Assembly (NCBI GenBank): GCA_003244015.1
Contig: QHBR01000374.1
Location: 1-33,490, forward strand
Source: Hyphomicrobiales bacterium
GTDB lineage: Bacteria > Pseudomonadota > Alphaproteobacteria > Rhizobiales > Beijerinckiaceae
DNA length: 33,490 nt
Direction of reading: 5' to 3'
In this document: positions 8,479 to 17,780 of the stretch, in pieces
How the letters are laid out: every line of letters begins with the position of its first letter
Position numbering within the stretch: position 1 is the stretch's first letter
Notes under the pieces: model-generated
Databases searched by the model: none
What the model saw: only the letters and a program-made list of their open reading frames with translations
What the model was told of the DNA's origin: nothing
Position numbers and translations under genes: made by a program

Positions 8479-9806
8479 AGCTCACCCCCGATCAAACGTT
8501 CGATCCCGGCAAGCGCCGTCTGCTTGTCCAACTGCAGCTGGAGCAGCTTGAGTTCGAGGTCGCGGACCCGGCGCTGTGCATCGAGTGCGGCGGTGAGGTC
8601 GCCGCGCCCTTCGGTGTAGTCCGCGATGACCGACTTGAGGGCCGCCCGCGCCTCCGGGAGGGCTTTGCGGGCCACCAAAGCATCGGCTTGCCGTGCCGCC
8701 TTGAGCCGTTCGCGCGGCTCGGCGAGCGCGCTCTGGATATCGAGCAGCGCGGCGTCGTAACGTTGCTGGGCCGCGCCCAGCTGCGCGGCGGCTGCCGCTT
8801 GTTCCGATGCCTCTTTTCCCCAAGGCAGCGGGATATTGAGGCCGACCGTGGCCGCTGCCCCCGGCGGACGATTGTTGGTCTGGATCAATGGTCCGGCCCC
8901 GACCGTCAAATCGGGATACCAGGCTTTCTCCGCCAGGGTGCGGCGTGCTTGCGCCGCATTCACCTCCGCTCCGCTCGTGGCGAGCGCCGGGCTGCTACCG
9001 CGTGCACGTTCCACCAGGGAAGCGATGGCGAGATCCCGGGCGGGCACGGGCCGGAGTCGCAAGGGTTCGGCCAACGGAGCGCCGGCCGGACGCGCGATGA
9101 GCGCGTTGAGCATTTCCCGCGCGGCCGCGCGGTCGCCTTCGAGGCGGGCCGTTTCGACGCTTGCCGATGTCTCCTCGCTGAGCGCCCGGATCACCGCCGC
9201 CTGATCGCCCGTCCCAGCCGCATAACGCGCCTCGGCGGCGGCACGCAGGCCGCGCGCCTCTGCGATCACCTCCCGGTTCACGTCAAGGGCACGGCTCGCC
9301 ACATAGTAGTGGGCGAAGGCGACCTTGATGCGTTCGTCGAGGGCATCGCGCGCCGCCTGTTCGCGCCCGCGCATTGCATCCAAATCAGCCAGCGCCGCCT
9401 CGCGCCGAAGGCTCCGCTTTCCCCACAGCGGGAACGCCTGCGTCACCATGATCGCGTGTCCGCTGAAGACATTCGGGTTGCGGTAAAACTGATAGCTGTC
9501 CGAGATCGTCGGATCATCGAGCGCGTCGGCGCCAGCAGCTTTGGACGCGGCGGCCGCTGTATCGAGCGCCGCCGCGCGCAGCGCTGGGTTGAGCTGGCGG
9601 CCAACCGCGAGCACGCTTTCCACCGTCGCGCCCAAGGGCGCGAGCCGTATTTGCGCGGCGGACTTAGCGGTGCCGGTCTTCTGCGGCTTCCCCGCTGCCT
9701 TGAAGTGCTCCTGCTGGGCCTCCCCCGAAGCGTGAACGGCCTTGTCGTCCGCCATAGCGAGCGGAAAAAAAACAAGTAAAGTCATGATGAAAATAATCAC
9801 AGGCAT
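8475..9806 (-). CDS. TolC-family outer membrane efflux protein (443 aa)
   Basis: Signal-like N-terminus; duplicated alpha-helical OEP repeats (LADLDAMRGREQAARDALDERIKVAFAHYYVASRALDVNREVI...); overlaps cusB start by 4 bp. Confidence 0.85.
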   Translation of the reverse strand: MPVIIFIMTLLVFFPLAMADDKAVHASGEAQQEHFKAAGKPQKTGTAKSAAQIRLAPLGATVESVLAVGRQLNPALRAAALDTAAAASKAAGADALDDPTISDSYQFYRNPNVFSGHAIMVTQAFPLWGKRSLRREAALADLDAMRGREQAARDALDERIKVAFAHYYVASRALDVNREVIAEARGLRAAAEARYAAGTGDQAAVIRALSEETSASVETARLEGDRAAAREMLNALIARPAGAPLAEPLRLRPVPARDLAIASLVERARGSSPALATSGAEVNAAQARRTLAEKAWYPDLTVGAGPLIQTNNRPPGAAATVGLNIPLPWGKEASEQAAAAAQLGAAQQRYDAALLDIQSALAEPRERLKAARQADALVARKALPEARAALKSVIADYTEGRGDLTAALDAQRRVRDLELKLLQLQLDKQTALAGIERLIGGEL

Positions 9807-9856
9807 AGCAAAGCTCCTTTTTCAGCTTGATAAAAACCAAGAGCGGAAAAAGGCTG

Positions 9857-10336
9857 CTATTCGCGGAAGCGTTGCGTGGTCAAAAGGACAGAGGGTTGAG
9901 TTAGGAAAAAAGTGGGCCGGTCAGGTGGCGGCCCACGTATGGCCTTCAGATTACGCGGCAGAAAGCCGTCATGCTGAATGGTATCAACCCAAGCCAGCGG
10001 GAATACATCGCTGGAGAAAACGGGTTTTTTCAGACTGGCATGGCCATCGACTTTTTGAAGATCAGCGTGAGCGCAATCCTTGAAGAAAGTGGGACCATCG
10101 CCGTTTAGAGCTTTTTTGCCGGCTGCCCCCGTACCTATACCGGGACAGTCTTTCATATTCAATGGCATCTGACTCATCGAAGCCTGAGCCTTGCTAGCCA
10201 TAAAAGGCCCGCACGCCAGTCCCGGCAGCAGCATGACAAACATTAAAAAGCTGAGCAAAAACCTCTTCATCATAACATTATAGACCAACCGGATAAAAAA
10301 CCCCATGATCTTGTTTGCCGTTCTGATCCCCTTCAC
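9857..10336 (-). CDS. Small secreted hypothetical protein, first gene of the efflux operon (start may be 10273 or 10270)
   Basis: MMKRFLLSFLMFVMLLPGLACGPFMASKAQASMSQMPLNMKDCPG: signal-peptide/lipobox-like N-terminus; same strand just upstream of the TolC gene; Met/Cys containing. Confidence 0.55.
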   Translation of the reverse strand: MKGIRTANKIMGFFIRLVYNVMMKRFLLSFLMFVMLLPGLACGPFMASKAQASMSQMPLNMKDCPGIGTGAAGKKALNGDGPTFFKDCAHADLQKVDGHASLKKPVFSSDVFPLAWVDTIQHDGFLPRNLKAIRGPPPDRPTFFLTQPSVLLTTQRFRE

Positions 10337-10522
10337 CTGACCCCTTGCCCCGCCAAATCACGCGGGCACCCTGTCTTGACGACCGCTAACAAGCCACACT
10401 CATTGCTCAAACGTTGGTGCCTTTCCGCGCTGAGCGCGATTAGCCGCAAGCTCTTCATCTCACGGGCCAAGCATTATCGGCGAGACGGGCTCGATCCAGT
10501 CAAGGACGCGAGCCTTTTTTAG

Positions 10523-10542
10523 AAGTCCGGTATACCGGACTT
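10523..10542. repeat. Perfect 20-bp palindrome AAGTCCGGTATACCGGACTT
   Basis: Sequence equals its own reverse complement. Confidence 0.9.
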
Positions 10543-10849
10543 GCCTGAACGCTCGTGCCGGCGAAGCCGGTGCCGTAGCCCGTTGCTTGCGAAGAGCGTT
10601 CATCCGAACGCGCTATGGCATCCTTGGCAAGGTCGACCCGCTCGCCAAACTCGCCGCCAAGAGATGAATGGCAAGTTGCGATTTCCCGCGCCGGTCGGAC
10701 GAGTCAAGGCCGCAAGCCGCGCAAGCGGGAGCGCGCAAGCGCTCGCCTTGACGCGGCCGGCCCGGACAACACTTTCATCAAGAGATCCCCTTGACTCACA
10801 AGACAGTCGCTGAGTTCTTGCCGAAGGACGAGGGGGCGCGCAAAACCTC

Positions 10850-12596
10850 GTACCGGGTCTGGCCCGCTGCTAAAAACACTTAGCCGCAACACGCTTTTTT
10901 ATGGCGACAATCTCGCCATTCTGCGCGAGCACGTCGAAGACGAGAGCGTCGATCTCGTCTATCTCGATCCGCCCTTTAATTCCAACGCCACTTATAATGT
11001 CCTCTTCAAGGCGCCGGATGGGCACCAGAGCCAGGCGTAGATCGAGGTTTTTGACGATACGTGGCATTGGAACGAGCCGGCCGAGCGCGCCTTCGACGAG
11101 GTGATGCAATCCGGCAATTCGGACGCGGCGGAAATGCTGCGCGCCATGCGGTCGTTTTTGAAGGAAAACGACATGATGGCCTATCTCACGACGATGGCCG
11201 TGCGGCTTTTGGAGCTGCATCGCGTGCTGACGCCGACGGGCTCGCTCTATCTGCACTGCGATCCGACCGCGAGCCATTACCTCAAGATTCTGCTCGACGC
11301 GGTGTTTGGCAAGGAGAATTTCTCCAGCGAAATCGTTTGGCGACGCACAGGATCGCATAACAAAGCCAAGCGTTGGGGTCCGATTCATGACGTGATTTTG
11401 TTCTATACAAAATCGGACAAGTTCCAATGGAATCATCCGCGTCGTCCCTACATGCTCGGGCATGTGAAGGAGAATTTCGTCGAAGACGGCAAGGGCGGCT
11501 ATCGGACTGATTATTACGGCAATGTGCTCACCGGATCAGGAACACGAAATGGCGAATCCGGCCAAGTCTGGAAAGGCTTCGACCCGACAGCCAAGGGACG
11601 ACATTGGGCTATTCCGGGCGCAATTTGGGAACAAGTCGGCGTCGACCCGAAGGGATTGACCCAATATCAAAGGCTCGATTTGCTTCACGAAAGAGACTTC
11701 GTCAAAATTTGAACCTGGCGCAGCTTGGCCCATTTATGAGCGCGCCATTTTTCCTACGGATGGTCCCGCAGCCCCTGATATTTGGGCGTTTCAGCCATAC
11801 ACCGAAGGCACGGTCTTCGGCACAAACGCGGGCATAGACGCAGACGTGCGCTGGCTCAGCCCGCGTGACGCGGAACGCCTCCGCTATCCCACCCAAAAAC
11901 CCCTCGCGCTGCTCGAACGGATCATCTCCGCTTCCTCCAACGAAGGTGATCTCATCCTTGACCCTTTCTGCGGCTGCGGCACCACGGTCCATGCCGCGCA
12001 AAAATTGAACCGCCGTTGGATCGGTATCGACGTCACCCATCTCGCCATTCATCTCATCCAGCGGCGCCTGAAAGGCGCCTTTCCCAAAATTTCGTTCGAG
12101 ATTCTGGGCGTGCCAAAAGACCTCGACGGCGCCCGCGCGCTCGCCCTCCAAGACAAATACGAGTTCCAGAAATGGGCGCTCGCGATGATCGACGCACAGC
12201 CTTTCAAGGGGGGCAAGAAAGGCGGCGACGGCGGCGTTGACGGCTTTCTATATAAAGCCCGACGGCAAGAAGACCGAAAAAGTCATCGTCTCGGTCAAGG
12301 GCGGCCAAAGCCTCAATCCGGCGATGGTCAAGGATCTCATCGTCACTGTTGATCAGGAAGGCGCCAAGATGGGGGTATTCTTAACGCTCGAACCGCCGAC
12401 AAAAGGCATGGTCACGCAGGCAGCGTCCGCGGGCTTCTACAAGACGGACTACGGGCAATTCCCAAAGATTCAGATCGTCACGGTCGAGGAGCTTTTCGGT
12501 CCAAGCAATCCGCTGCATCTTCCCTGGCAGGACACTTCGGTCTTTAAAAAGGCCAAGCGCGAGCCAACTGAAACCCAATCGAAACTGGATCTTTGA
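10850..12596 (+). pseudogene. Site-specific DNA methyltransferase fused to a C-terminal restriction-endonuclease-like domain; one nonsense codon and two frameshifts
   Basis: NTLFYGDNLAILREHVEDESVDLVYLDPPFNSNATYN (DPPF motif), then TAG 11038-11040, then FDDTWHWNEPAERAFDE...LYLHCDPTASHYLKILLDAVFG...YPTQKPLALLERIISASSNEGDLILDPFCGCGTTVHAAQKLNRRWIGID; C-term GGDGGVDG...KTEKVIVSVKGGQSLNPAMVKDL is PD-(D/E)xK-like. Confidence 0.85.
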
Positions 12597-12598
12597 CC

Positions 12599-13522
12599 AT
12601 GACCAAACACGTCGCCGTGCTGATGGGCGGCCTATCGGTGGAGCGCGAGGTTTCGCTGCGCTCGGGCGAGGCCTGCGCGAAAGCGATCGAAGCCGAAGGT
12701 TTTAAAGTCACTCGCGTCGATGTCGACCGCAACATCGCCGGAACGCTGGCGAACCTCCTCCCAGACGTCGCCTTCAATGCCCTGCATGGCCGCTTCGGCG
12801 AGGACGGAATCATCCAAGGTATTTTGGAAATGCTGCGCATTCCCTATACCCATTCGGGTGTTCTGGCCTCCGCGCTCGCCATGCGAAAAGATCGCGCCAA
12901 GGATTTTTTTCGCGCCGCCGGGATTCCGGTTGCCGAAGGGATCACCACCGATCGCTTCACGGCGGCCAAAAACCATGTTTTGCCGCCCCCTTATGTCATA
13001 AAGCCCGTCGATGAAGGATCTTCCGTAGGTGTCCTGATCGTCCGGGAGGGTGCAAACCGTCCCCCGCAAGAATTAACCAAGAAAGATTGGCCGCACGGAG
13101 ACCAGGTATTGGTCGAACGCTACGTCGCCGGACGCGAGCTCACCTCCGCCGTCATCGGCGAAAAAGCCTATGATGTCATAGAGATACGCGCTGCGGACGG
13201 GGGCTGGTACGACTACAACGCAAAATACGCGAAAGGCGGCTCCATCCACGTCCTTCCGGCGAAACTTAAAGGAAATATTTACCAAATTGTTCAAGAATTG
13301 ACGCTCAAGGCGCATAGGACGCTCGGTTGTCGCGGCGTGAGCCGGACAGATTTCCGCTACGACGATTCTCCCGGCGGGACGGGGGAAGTCGTGGTTTTGG
13401 AAGTCAACACCCAGCCTGGGATGACCGAGACTTCGCTTGTGCCGGAACTCGCTGGCCATGCCGGCCTCAAATTCGGTGAGCTTGTTCGATGGATGGTCGA
13501 GGACGCCTCCTGCGATCGTTGA
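12599..13522 (+). CDS. ddl: D-alanine--D-alanine ligase
   Basis: KHVAVLMGGLSVEREVSLRSGEACAKAIEAEGFKV...HGRFGEDGIIQGILEMLRIPYTHSGVLASALAMRK...VNTQPGMTETSLVPE; ATG at 12599 (ORF track extends to a TTG at 12593). Confidence 0.95.
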   Translation: MTKHVAVLMGGLSVEREVSLRSGEACAKAIEAEGFKVTRVDVDRNIAGTLANLLPDVAFNALHGRFGEDGIIQGILEMLRIPYTHSGVLASALAMRKDRAKDFFRAAGIPVAEGITTDRFTAAKNHVLPPPYVIKPVDEGSSVGVLIVREGANRPPQELTKKDWPHGDQVLVERYVAGRELTSAVIGEKAYDVIEIRAADGGWYDYNAKYAKGGSIHVLPAKLKGNIYQIVQELTLKAHRTLGCRGVSRTDFRYDDSPGGTGEVVVLEVNTQPGMTETSLVPELAGHAGLKFGELVRWMVEDASCDR

Positions 13523-14463
13523 GAGCGGTGACCATTGGCTTCGCCCCGGCGGCGTTGGCCTGTGCCGGCGCCGCGCCTCTTCCCGAACCCTTTTCCCCGC
13601 GGCAAATCATGCCGCCCGCGCGCCAGCCGAGGCCGGGCTTCCGGCACAAAATCCTCGCGAAGCTCGCCGGGCCGGGCACGGGCGCGTGCTTTTCCGTGGC
13701 GCTGATAGCGGCCGCCGGCGCCTACGGCGCCGCGAAAGGCGGCCACTACGCCACATTCGTGGCCGCGGAAGGCGAACCAGCCGACGTCCTTGCCAAGGCG
13801 CTGGGTTTCTCCATCAAGGCCGTGACCATCGCGGGCGAGCGCGAACTCAAGGAGCAAGACATCCTCGCTATCGCCGGGATAGGTCCGCGCAATTCGCTTC
13901 TGTTTCTCGATGTGGCGAACATAAGGGAGAGGCTGAACCAGCTTCCGATCGTCAAGGAAGCGGCGGTCACCAAGCTCTACCCGGACCGGCTCCTGATCGA
14001 GATCGAGGAGCGCCAGCCTTTCGCCCTGTGGCAATGCGACGGGCAAGTGCAAATCGTGGCCGCCGACGGTGTTCCCCTCGCCGCCATGCGCGACCGGCGC
14101 TTCATTCATCTGCCGCTCGTCGTGGGCGCGGGGGCGAACCAGAAACTCGACCAATATTTGGCGCTTCTCGAATCGGCGGGAGATTTGCGCGAACGGATTG
14201 TCGCGGGCGTGCTCGTCGCGGGACGCCGTTGGACGTTGAAAACGGCAAGTGGCATAGACGTTCTCTTGCCGGAACTGGAGCCCGAGGCGGCGCTGGCAAG
14301 GCTCGTCGACCTTCAGCGCACTTCGCATGTGCTCGACAAGGACATCCTTTCGCTCGACCTTCGTCAATCCGGCCGGGTTGTCGCGCGTCTCGCCGAGGCG
14401 GCGGCGGCAGAGCGCGCCGCGATGCTCACGAGTAAGACCAAGGCGAAAGGCGGCCGGACATGA
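13489..14463 (+). CDS. ftsQ: Cell division protein FtsQ
   Basis: POTRA-like FSIKAVTIAGERELKEQDILAIAGIGPRNSLLFLDVANIRERLNQLPIVKEAAVTKLYPDRLLIEIEERQPFALWQ; position between ddl and ftsA. Confidence 0.9.
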   Translation: MDGRGRLLRSLRAVTIGFAPAALACAGAAPLPEPFSPRQIMPPARQPRPGFRHKILAKLAGPGTGACFSVALIAAAGAYGAAKGGHYATFVAAEGEPADVLAKALGFSIKAVTIAGERELKEQDILAIAGIGPRNSLLFLDVANIRERLNQLPIVKEAAVTKLYPDRLLIEIEERQPFALWQCDGQVQIVAADGVPLAAMRDRRFIHLPLVVGAGANQKLDQYLALLESAGDLRERIVAGVLVAGRRWTLKTASGIDVLLPELEPEAALARLVDLQRTSHVLDKDILSLDLRQSGRVVARLAEAAAAERAAMLTSKTKAKGGRT

Positions 14464-15776
14464 ATTCGAAGGTATTGCCGCCGCGCTTGCCGTCCTTGCC
14501 GGCCCGCAAAAGCGCGGTCCTTTCCGTGCTCGACATCGGAACGTCGAAAATCGTCTGTCTTGTCGCGCGGCTGAACCCAAGCGATCCTTCCGAGCCGCTG
14601 CGCGGGCGCACCCATCGTTGCCGCATTCTTGGCATCGGACATAAACGCTCGCGCGGGATCAAGGGCGGCGCCGTCGTCGATATGGACGCGGCGGAAGGCG
14701 CCATCCGTTTCGCGGTCGATGCGGCGGAGCGCATGGCTGGGGTGCAGGTCGAAAGCGTGATCGCGAACGCGACCGGCGGCAGACTTTCCTCGCGGCTCTA
14801 CGATGCCAAGGTCGCGATCGCCGGACGGGCCGTTACGCAAGCCGATGTCCACCGCGTGCTGGAGGCTTGCACAATGCGCGGCGGACAAGAGGGCAGGGCG
14901 GTGCTGCACGCCCTGCCAATCGGATTTGCGTTGGGCGAAACGCGTCACATTCAAGATCCGAGGGGGATGGTCGGCGACGAGCTCGGCGCGGATATGCACG
15001 TGCTGAGCTGCGACGCCGCTGCCGCGCGCAACCTGATGCTCGCGGTCGAACGCTGCCATCTGACGGTCGACGCGATGGTCGCCACGCCTTACGCGGCGGG
15101 TCTTGCGGCCTTGACCGGCGATGAAGCCGAACTCGGCGCCGCCTTGATCGACATGGGCGCGGGGACAACCTCCGTGAGCGTCTTTTCCGGCGGCCATCTG
15201 ACCCATGTCGACGCGTTCGCCGTCGGCGGCCATCATGTCACGATGGATGTCGCGCGCGGCCTCGGGATCACGCTCGCCGATGCCGAACGGTTGAAGACGC
15301 TTTATGGCGGCTGCCTCGCTTCGGTTTCCGATGAAACCGAGACGATCGCGGTGGTTCAGGCAGGCGAGGAAGGCGAGCGTCCGGCGCATTTGCCGAAGGC
15401 GCTGCTCATCTCCATCATCAAGCCTCGGGTGGAGGAAATCCTCGAGCTCGTGCGCGATCGGCTCAAGAACGCCGGGCTTCCCGCGCATGCGGGGCGAAGA
15501 CTCGTTCTCACGGGTGGTGCCTGCCAACTCACCGGCATGCAGGCGGCGGTGAAGCGCATCTTCTCCGGGCAGGTGCGGATAGGCCGGCCGCTCGGCATAA
15601 AGGGACTGCCCGAATCCGCGAAGAGCCCGGCTTTTGCCGCGGCTGTCGGGCTTTTGATCTATCCGCAAGTGAGCGGCATCGAGCATTTCCGCCCTTCGCG
15701 GCGCGGCGCGGCTCCGGAGTCGCAAGCGAATGGATACATCGGGCGGGTCGGGCGATGGCTCAAGAATAGTTTTTAG
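14460..15776 (+). CDS. ftsA: Cell division protein FtsA
   Basis: [16 protein letters not shown]...[34 protein letters not shown]-like pattern; [20 protein letters not shown]...; between ftsQ and ftsZ. Confidence 0.95.
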   Translation: MNSKVLPPRLPSLPARKSAVLSVLDIGTSKIVCLVARLNPSDPSEPLRGRTHRCRILGIGHKRSRGIKGGAVVDMDAAEGAIRFAVDAAERMAGVQVESVIANATGGRLSSRLYDAKVAIAGRAVTQADVHRVLEACTMRGGQEGRAVLHALPIGFALGETRHIQDPRGMVGDELGADMHVLSCDAAAARNLMLAVERCHLTVDAMVATPYAAGLAALTGDEAELGAALIDMGAGTTSVSVFSGGHLTHVDAFAVGGHHVTMDVARGLGITLADAERLKTLYGGCLASVSDETETIAVVQAGEEGERPAHLPKALLISIIKPRVEEILELVRDRLKNAGLPAHAGRRLVLTGGACQLTGMQAAVKRIFSGQVRIGRPLGIKGLPESAKSPAFAAAVGLLIYPQVSGIEHFRPSRRGAAPESQANGYIGRVGRWLKNSF

Positions 15777-15885
15777 CGGTGCGCACGGCGAGAGTAAGCG
15801 CGGCGATTCATTCGAGTTTGCCGCGAACAACGTGACTGAAACCCGAGCGTCCTTGACCGGCGCTCCAACGTCGAGAGGCCAGACG

Positions 15886-17601
15886 ATGACGATCAATCTT
15901 AAAGCTCCCGAGCTCCGGGAACTCAAACCACATATCATGGTCGCCGGCATCGGCGGCGCGGGCGGCAATGCCGTAAACAATATGATTGTCTCGGGCCTGA
16001 TCGGGGTCGAGTTCATCGTCGCCAATACCGACGCGCAAGCGCTTACCTCGTCGAAGGCCGAGAGGATTATCCAAATGGGCCTTCAGGTCACCGAAGGTCT
16101 CGGCGCCGGATCGCAGCCCGAGGTCGGCCGGGCCGCGGCGGAAGAAGCGATCGAGGAAATCCGCGATCACCTTTCGGGGGCGCATATGGTCTTTGTCACC
16201 GCCGGCATGGGCGGCGGAACCGGCACCGGTGCCGCGCCGGTCATCGCGCGCGCCGCGAGGGATATGGGCATCCTGACCGTCGGCGTCGTCACCAAGCCCT
16301 TCCAGTTCGAGGGCGCACGGCGCATGCGCGTGGCCGAGGCCGGTATCGACGAGCTGCAGAAATCGGTCGATACGCTGATTATCATTCCCAATCAGAATCT
16401 ATTTCGCATAGCCAACGAGAAAACCACTTTCGCCGATGCGTTCGCGATGGCCGATCAGGTGCTCTATTCCGGTGTTGCGTGCATCACCGATCTGATGGTC
16501 AAGGAAGGCTTAATCAATCTCGATTTCGCCGACGTTCGCGCCATCATGCGCGAGATGGGCAAGGCCATGATGGGGACCGGCGAGGCTTCGGGCGAAAAGC
16601 GGGCGATCCTCGCCGCCGAGGCAGCGATCGCCAATCCGCTTCTCGACGAGGTTTCGATGAAGGGGTCGCGCGGCCTGCTCATTTCGATCACCGGCGGCAG
16701 CGATCTCACCCTTTACGAAGTCGACGAGGCCGCGGGCCGGATTCGCCAAGAGGTCGATGAGGACGCCAATATCATCCTTGGCGCGACCTTCGATCAAAGC
16801 CTCGACGGGGTTGTCCGCGTCTCGGTCGTCGCGACGGGAATCGACCATGTCTCCCGCGTCTATGAACCCACCGCCGCGGAGACGCGCATTGCCGAAGTCA
16901 CCAACCGCCTAAGGGCGCAGACGGCGGCGCGCCCGATTGACACGGTGCAACCGCGTTATCCTGGCGCCCAGCCGGAGATCCATGCGCCGGCGGAGTACGC
17001 GCCGCGTTATGAAGACCGGGTTTTGCAGGCTCCCGCGGCGCTAGGCGCTGGCGCTCAGCAAGGGGTCCGTGTCCAGGAAGTCGCCCCGCAATCGCGTCAT
17101 TATGTCGAACAGACACAACAAGGCATCCGGCCAAGCGAGCATTTCGACGCCGGTCCTTTCGTTCCAGGGCCGCCCGATTCGCCTTATGTCCGGCCGCAGA
17201 GGATGCCGCAAATAGACGATTTGCCTCTCCCGGCGCAAAACCAGATCCGCGCGCGTCGAGGCGAACGCGGGGCGGAGCCGCATCCCGAAGCCAAGCGCCG
17301 TTCGCTCCTCGAAAGGCTTGCCTCGTTTGGCATCAGCCGCCAGGAAGAAGCGGCGACGGGTTCTGGCCCGCGCGACAGGCAAGCGCCCGCGCGGCAGCCC
17401 GCGCAAGGGCAGATTCAGCCGCAGCAGCAGCCGGGTCTGGTCCATGCCGAGTACGGCAAACGTGCCCAGCATCCGCCAGCCCCGCAAAGAGCTCCGCACC
17501 CGGCGGTGGACGCGCATGGCCGCGGCGCCTATCAAACCCGCGCAATCGAAGAGGACCAGCTCGAGATTCCCGCTTTTCTGCGGCGCCAATCGAGCTCATG
17601 A
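15886..17601 (+). CDS. ftsZ: Cell division protein FtsZ (start 15886 preferred over ORF-track 15730)
   Basis: [34 protein letters not shown]...[35 protein letters not shown]...; C-terminal [12 protein letters not shown] peptide. Confidence 0.97.
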   Translation: MTINLKAPELRELKPHIMVAGIGGAGGNAVNNMIVSGLIGVEFIVANTDAQALTSSKAERIIQMGLQVTEGLGAGSQPEVGRAAAEEAIEEIRDHLSGAHMVFVTAGMGGGTGTGAAPVIARAARDMGILTVGVVTKPFQFEGARRMRVAEAGIDELQKSVDTLIIIPNQNLFRIANEKTTFADAFAMADQVLYSGVACITDLMVKEGLINLDFADVRAIMREMGKAMMGTGEASGEKRAILAAEAAIANPLLDEVSMKGSRGLLISITGGSDLTLYEVDEAAGRIRQEVDEDANIILGATFDQSLDGVVRVSVVATGIDHVSRVYEPTAAETRIAEVTNRLRAQTAARPIDTVQPRYPGAQPEIHAPAEYAPRYEDRVLQAPAALGAGAQQGVRVQEVAPQSRHYVEQTQQGIRPSEHFDAGPFVPGPPDSPYVRPQRMPQIDDLPLPAQNQIRARRGERGAEPHPEAKRRSLLERLASFGISRQEEAATGSGPRDRQAPARQPAQGQIQPQQQPGLVHAEYGKRAQHPPAPQRAPHPAVDAHGRGAYQTRAIEEDQLEIPAFLRRQSSS

Positions 17602-17647
17602 AGTCATTCGATCAAAAAGGAATCGCCGCTTGACATCCAACAGCTGG

Positions 17648-17691
17648 AGCAGGTCCATCGAAAAAGCCTGGCAACTTTTTCGGGACCTGCT
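17648..17691. terminator. Hairpin AGCAGGTCC-at-CGAAAAAG-cctggcaa-CTTTTTCG-GGACCTGCT between convergent genes
   Basis: Arms of 9+8 bp pair perfectly with a 2-nt bulge; lies between the ends of ftsZ (+) and the cyoD fusion (-). Confidence 0.6.
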
Positions 17692-17780
17692 TTAAATGCC
17701 CCCCACGCCGTTTCTGGCCTCGACGCCCATAGCGGTTCCAGCACCCGCATGGCAACGGGCGCGCGCAGGACGTCATCGCG

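Noticed and set aside
8455-8482. CG dinucleotide run (gcgcgcgcgcgcgcg) as a possible phase-variable repeat
   Set aside because: Short alternating CG within coding sequence of a GC-rich genome; both overlapping genes are intact, so no evidence for phase variation.
8325-9779. 484-aa plus-strand ORF opposite the TolC-family gene
   Set aside because: Shadow ORF; the minus-strand frame has clear OEP repeats.
14364-16025. 553-aa minus-strand ORF opposite ftsA/ftsZ
   Set aside because: Shadow ORF opposite conserved cell-division genes; no recognisable domain.
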